From DATAGF01 sp963835685 (lineage in GTDB: Bacteria; Actinomycetota; Thermoleophilia; Miltoncostaeales; Miltoncostaeaceae): a DNA stretch of 64,000 nucleotides. The stretch lies in NCBI GenBank assembly GCA_963835685.1, contig CAWIGI010000004.1:248001-312000 (forward strand). Reading direction: 5' to 3'. Shown here one piece after another: positions 61,313 through 64,000 of the stretch. Each line of letters starts with the position of its first letter. Positions within the stretch are counted from its first letter, which is position 1. The notes below the pieces were generated by a model, which saw only the letters and a program-made list of their open reading frames with translations, was not told the origin of the DNA and did no database searches. The position numbers were made by a program, and so were the translations under genes.

Positions 61313-63201
61313 CGCAGCGCTCTCCCCAGCGCGGTCACCGGGAAGGTCTGGCGGTAGAGGTGGTAGTTGATCATGAAGTCCATCGGGAACCCGGTCCCCG
61401 TGTACCAGGGCTCGTCCCAGGAGCCGTCGGGACGCTGGGTCCGCGCGAGGAAGGCCAGCCCGCCGTCGACGGCCGCGTGGCGCGGCTCGGCGGCCAGGAG
61501 CCCGAGCAGCGCCCACGCCGTCTGCGAGGCGGTCGAGTCGCCGCGCCCGACCCACGCCGGGTCGCGGTAGCTCAGGACGCTCTCGCCCCAGCCGCCGTCG
61601 GCGTTCTGGTGCTCCGCCAGCCAGGCGACGGCCCGGCGGACCCGCAGGTCGGACATGTCCTGCCCGGCCGCCGCCAGCGCCGGCAGCACGGCCCCGGTGC
61701 CGTAGACGTGGTTCACGCCCCACCGCCCCCACCACGACCCGTCGTCCCGCTGGGTGCGCCACAGGTAGTCGACGCCGCGGCGCACGGCCGGATGCCCCGG
61801 CGCCACGCCGCAGTCCACGAGCGCCTCGACGACGTGCGCGGTGACGTCCTCCGTCGGCGGGTCGATGACCTCGCCGAAGTCGCAGAGCGGGATCTGCGTC
61901 ATGACGCGGCGGTCGTTGTCGACGTCGAAGGACCCCCAGCCGCCGCACGCGCTCTGCATCGCGAGCAGCCAGTCGGCCCCGCGGCGGATCGCCGGGTGCG
62001 ACGGCGGGTACCCGGACCGGCGCAGGGCGATCAGCACCTCCGCCGTGTCGTCGGTGTCCGGATAGTTCTCGTTCTCGAACTCGAACGACCATCCCCCGGG
62101 CCGGCCCCGCCGCGGGATCCGGTGCCAGTCGCCGTACCGGGTCACCTCCTTCGCGAGCAGCCACGCGGCGGCCGTCGCCAGCGCCGGGTCGTCCGGCGCC
62201 GCCCCCGCGTCGGCGAGCGCGATCGCGCCCAGCGCGGTGTCCCACACCGGCGACAGGCACGCCTGGATGCGCAGGCGCTCCCCGTCGTCGAGGTCCAGCG
62301 CGAACGCCCCCTCGAACCCGGCCAGCCCACGCGCGATGACGGGGTGGTCGAGCGGGAAGCCGAGCGTGTGGAGCGCCAGGATCGAGTACACCCACGGCGG
62401 CTGGATCCCGCCCCACGAGCCGTCCGCCTCCTGGCGCTCGCAGATCCAGCGGGCCACCCGCGCCTCGGCCAGGCGCCGCAGCGGCCGGATCGGCCGCCGC
62501 TCGTAGAGCCGCGCCAGCGTCAGGCTCCGCGTGAGCACCGGCGTCCAGGGTCCCGGCGTCTTGGGGCGCGGCCCTGGGCCGGTCCCGGGGGGCTCGAGGA
62601 AGAGCTCGTCGCAGCCGTGCGGCTGGCGGAAGGTCGGGTTGCGGGAGAGGACGATCATCAGCGCCACGAAGGTCCCCCGCGCCCAGCTCGCGAAGCGGTA
62701 GGGGGACATGGGCGCTCGCGCCGGCAGCAGGATCATCTCGGGCGGCAGCACCGGCAGCGCCGACCACGGGTACTGGCCGAGCACCGCGAGCCAGAGCTTG
62801 GTGAAGAAGCGCGCCCGGTTGACGCCGCCGCCGGCCAGCACGACCTCGCGCGCGCGGGCGAGGCGCGGGTCCGAGGCCGGGAGGCCGCAGAGGCGCAGGG
62901 CGTAGTAGGCCTCGGCCGTCGTCGAGAGGTCGGCCGGGCCCGAGTACCAGACCCGCCAGCCGCCGTCGGCGCCCTGGACCGCGAGGAGCTCGTTGGCCAG
63001 CCGGCGGCGCAGCTCGTCGTCGGACAGCCCGAGGGCCTCCAGGAGGAAGACGTGCTCGGCGGTGATCGTCGCGTTCGACTCCAGCTCGCCCCACCAGAAG
63101 CCCTCGGGGGACTGCAGCCGGCGCAGGTGCGCCTCCCCCCGCTCGAGGGCCTCGCGGGCCTCGTCGCGCACCGACGATCCGTGGACCGTGCCGGTGGTCA
63201 C
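61309..63201 (-). CDS. shc: Squalene-hopene cyclase
   Basis: 630 aa from a GTG (63199-63201) overlapping the hpnA stop. Acid motif DTDD at residues 382-385 (the DXDD proton donor), multiple QW repeats (e.g. QGADGGWRVW, QSACGGWGSF, QNADGGWGES, QRPDGSWDE) and the closing GTGFPMDFMINYHLYR. Monotopic membrane enzyme that cyclises squalene to hopene/diplopterol, membrane-ordering lipids. Confidence 0.97.
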   Translation of the reverse strand: MTTGTVHGSSVRDEAREALERGEAHLRRLQSPEGFWWGELESNATITAEHVFLLEALGLSDDELRRRLANELLAVQGADGGWRVWYSGPADLSTTAEAYYALRLCGLPASDPRLARAREVVLAGGGVNRARFFTKLWLAVLGQYPWSALPVLPPEMILLPARAPMSPYRFASWARGTFVALMIVLSRNPTFRQPHGCDELFLEPPGTGPGPRPKTPGPWTPVLTRSLTLARLYERRPIRPLRRLAEARVARWICERQEADGSWGGIQPPWVYSILALHTLGFPLDHPVIARGLAGFEGAFALDLDDGERLRIQACLSPVWDTALGAIALADAGAAPDDPALATAAAWLLAKEVTRYGDWHRIPRRGRPGGWSFEFENENYPDTDDTAEVLIALRRSGYPPSHPAIRRGADWLLAMQSACGGWGSFDVDNDRRVMTQIPLCDFGEVIDPPTEDVTAHVVEALVDCGVAPGHPAVRRGVDYLWRTQRDDGSWWGRWGVNHVYGTGAVLPALAAAGQDMSDLRVRRAVAWLAEHQNADGGWGESVLSYRDPAWVGRGDSTASQTAWALLGLLAAEPRHAAVDGGLAFLARTQRPDGSWDEPWYTGTGFPMDFMINYHLYRQTFPVTALGRALR

Positions 63202-64000
63202 GCGGCCCGCCGCTCCGTCCGGAACCACTCGACCGCGTCGGCGAGGGCGGCGCGCACCGGCGACTGGGGCATCCCGAGCTCGCGGACGGCGCGCGACCCG
63301 TCCACGAACATCCGCTTGCGCGCCATGAGCGCGCCGTCGAGCGGGGCGAGGGGCTCGCGCCCGAGCATGCGGCCCTCGATGGTCTCGTCGACGGCCGCGA
63401 CCGCGATCGCCACCGCGTGCGGCAGTCGCACCCGGGGCGCGCGCCGCCCGGCGATGCTCGCCAGCGCGGCGAGGATCTCGCGCAGCGTCATGTTCTCGTT
63501 GCCCAGGATGTAGCGCCGTCCCGGCGCGCCGCGCTCGAGCGCCAGGCGGTGCCCGGCCGCGACGTCGCGGACGTCCACCAGGTTCAGGCCGGTGTTCAAC
63601 GTAGGCCGGCATCCGCCCGGCGAGGAAGTCGGACACGATCCGGCCGGTGGGCGTGGGCGCGTGGTCGCCCGGCCCCACCGGCGCGGTCGGGTTCACCACC
63701 ACGACGTGGCGCCCCTCGGCCGCCGCCGCGAGCGCCAGGCGCTCCGACGCCACCTTCGATCGCTTGTACGCGCCGATCACCTGGGACGGCGGCTGAGGGG
63801 TGTCCTCGTCGCCCGGGCTGCCGTCGGCCGGCAGGCCGACGGTGGCTACGGAGGACGTGTGGACGACGGGCGCCCCCTCCTGCGCGGCGGCGCGCAGGAC
63901 GTTGCTTGTACCGTCAACGTTCGTCTCGCGCACCTCGGCCGCCCGGTGGCGGGCCAGCGAGTAGAGGGCGGCGACGTGGAAGACGGCGTCTGCCCCGCGG
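63198..64000 (-). CDS. hpnA: HpnA-type NAD-dependent epimerase, partial and frameshifted
   Basis: The 5' end lies beyond base 64000. The visible part shows FHVAALYSLARHRAAEVRET, NVDGTSNVLRAA, VHTSSVATVG, then the catalytic Y-x-x-x-K in GAYKRSKVASE and NPTAPVGPGDHAPTPTGR. At 63598-63599 one extra A (T on the coding strand) breaks PAYVNTGLNLVDVRD; the remainder (HRLALERGAPGRRYILGNEN) continues in another frame to the stop at 63198. Hopanoid-associated sugar epimerase, probably for hopanoid side-chain decoration; the single-base break looks like a sequence error. Confidence 0.85.

Overview
The window is very GC-rich, densely packed bacterial DNA with many GTG starts and 4-bp ATGA/GTGA gene overlaps. 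Gene content points to a high-GC actinobacterium, and I lean towards the Thermoleophilia (Solirubrobacterales-like). The pointers are a diheme cytochrome c/Rieske/cytochrome b complex next to an aa3-type oxidase, a hopanoid operon, small stress proteins, a Mn-catalase and an AfsR/SARP-type regulator. The taxonomic call is inference; no rRNA is present.

Layout. 1-4500: end of an ArsA-type ATPase gene with two small conserved genes, then ppx/gppA and an FAD oxidoreductase that runs into an intact tRNA-Leu(TAA) gene (4479-4562). 4563-15680: an accessory region bounded by partial copies of that tRNA gene (7183, 15622, and an inverted copy at 6771). It carries a phage-like HTH protein, a double GNAT, fragments of broken genes, a frameshifted SARP/AAA regulator, a subtilisin-like protease and a second tRNA 3' remnant (tRNA-Leu(GAG) type) abutting a truncated monooxygenase. 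No integrase was found, so these look like decayed tandem integrations.

15990-24440: RNase H-like protein, NAD-dependent epimerase, a stress/envelope gene cluster (YihY, DUF3618, holin-X-like and YqjD-like proteins), a TetR-GAF-SpoIIE fusion, Mn-catalase and a DUF892 ferritin-like protein. 24459-35083: a flavin oxidoreductase, two GH13 glycosidases, then a 352-bp direct duplication bracketing a three-gene operon (VOC, FAD disulfide oxidoreductase, SDR). After it lies a 1036-aa fusion of receiver, thioredoxin-like, thioredoxin-reductase-like, cyclic-nucleotide-binding and histidine-kinase modules.

35259-44457: mixed small operons (MazEF-like pair, PPOX protein, cation-efflux transporter with a DtxR-like operator, acetyl-CoA synthetase, AraC-VOC-MmcQ). 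44381-50525: a seven-gene, fully overlapping operon for terminal oxidase and bc complex. 50640-55836: pentose-phosphate operon zwf-tal-pgi-gnd. 55892-58211: PAP2 protein, DMT transporter, secreted protein. 58270-64000: hopanoid operon hpnA-shc-hpnC-hpnD-hpnE.

Several otherwise healthy genes (ctaC, hpnA, a CDF transporter, the SARP regulator, a coiled-coil protein, a secreted protein) are each split by what looks like one small indel, which suggests base-level assembly errors in part of this sequence rather than widespread gene death.
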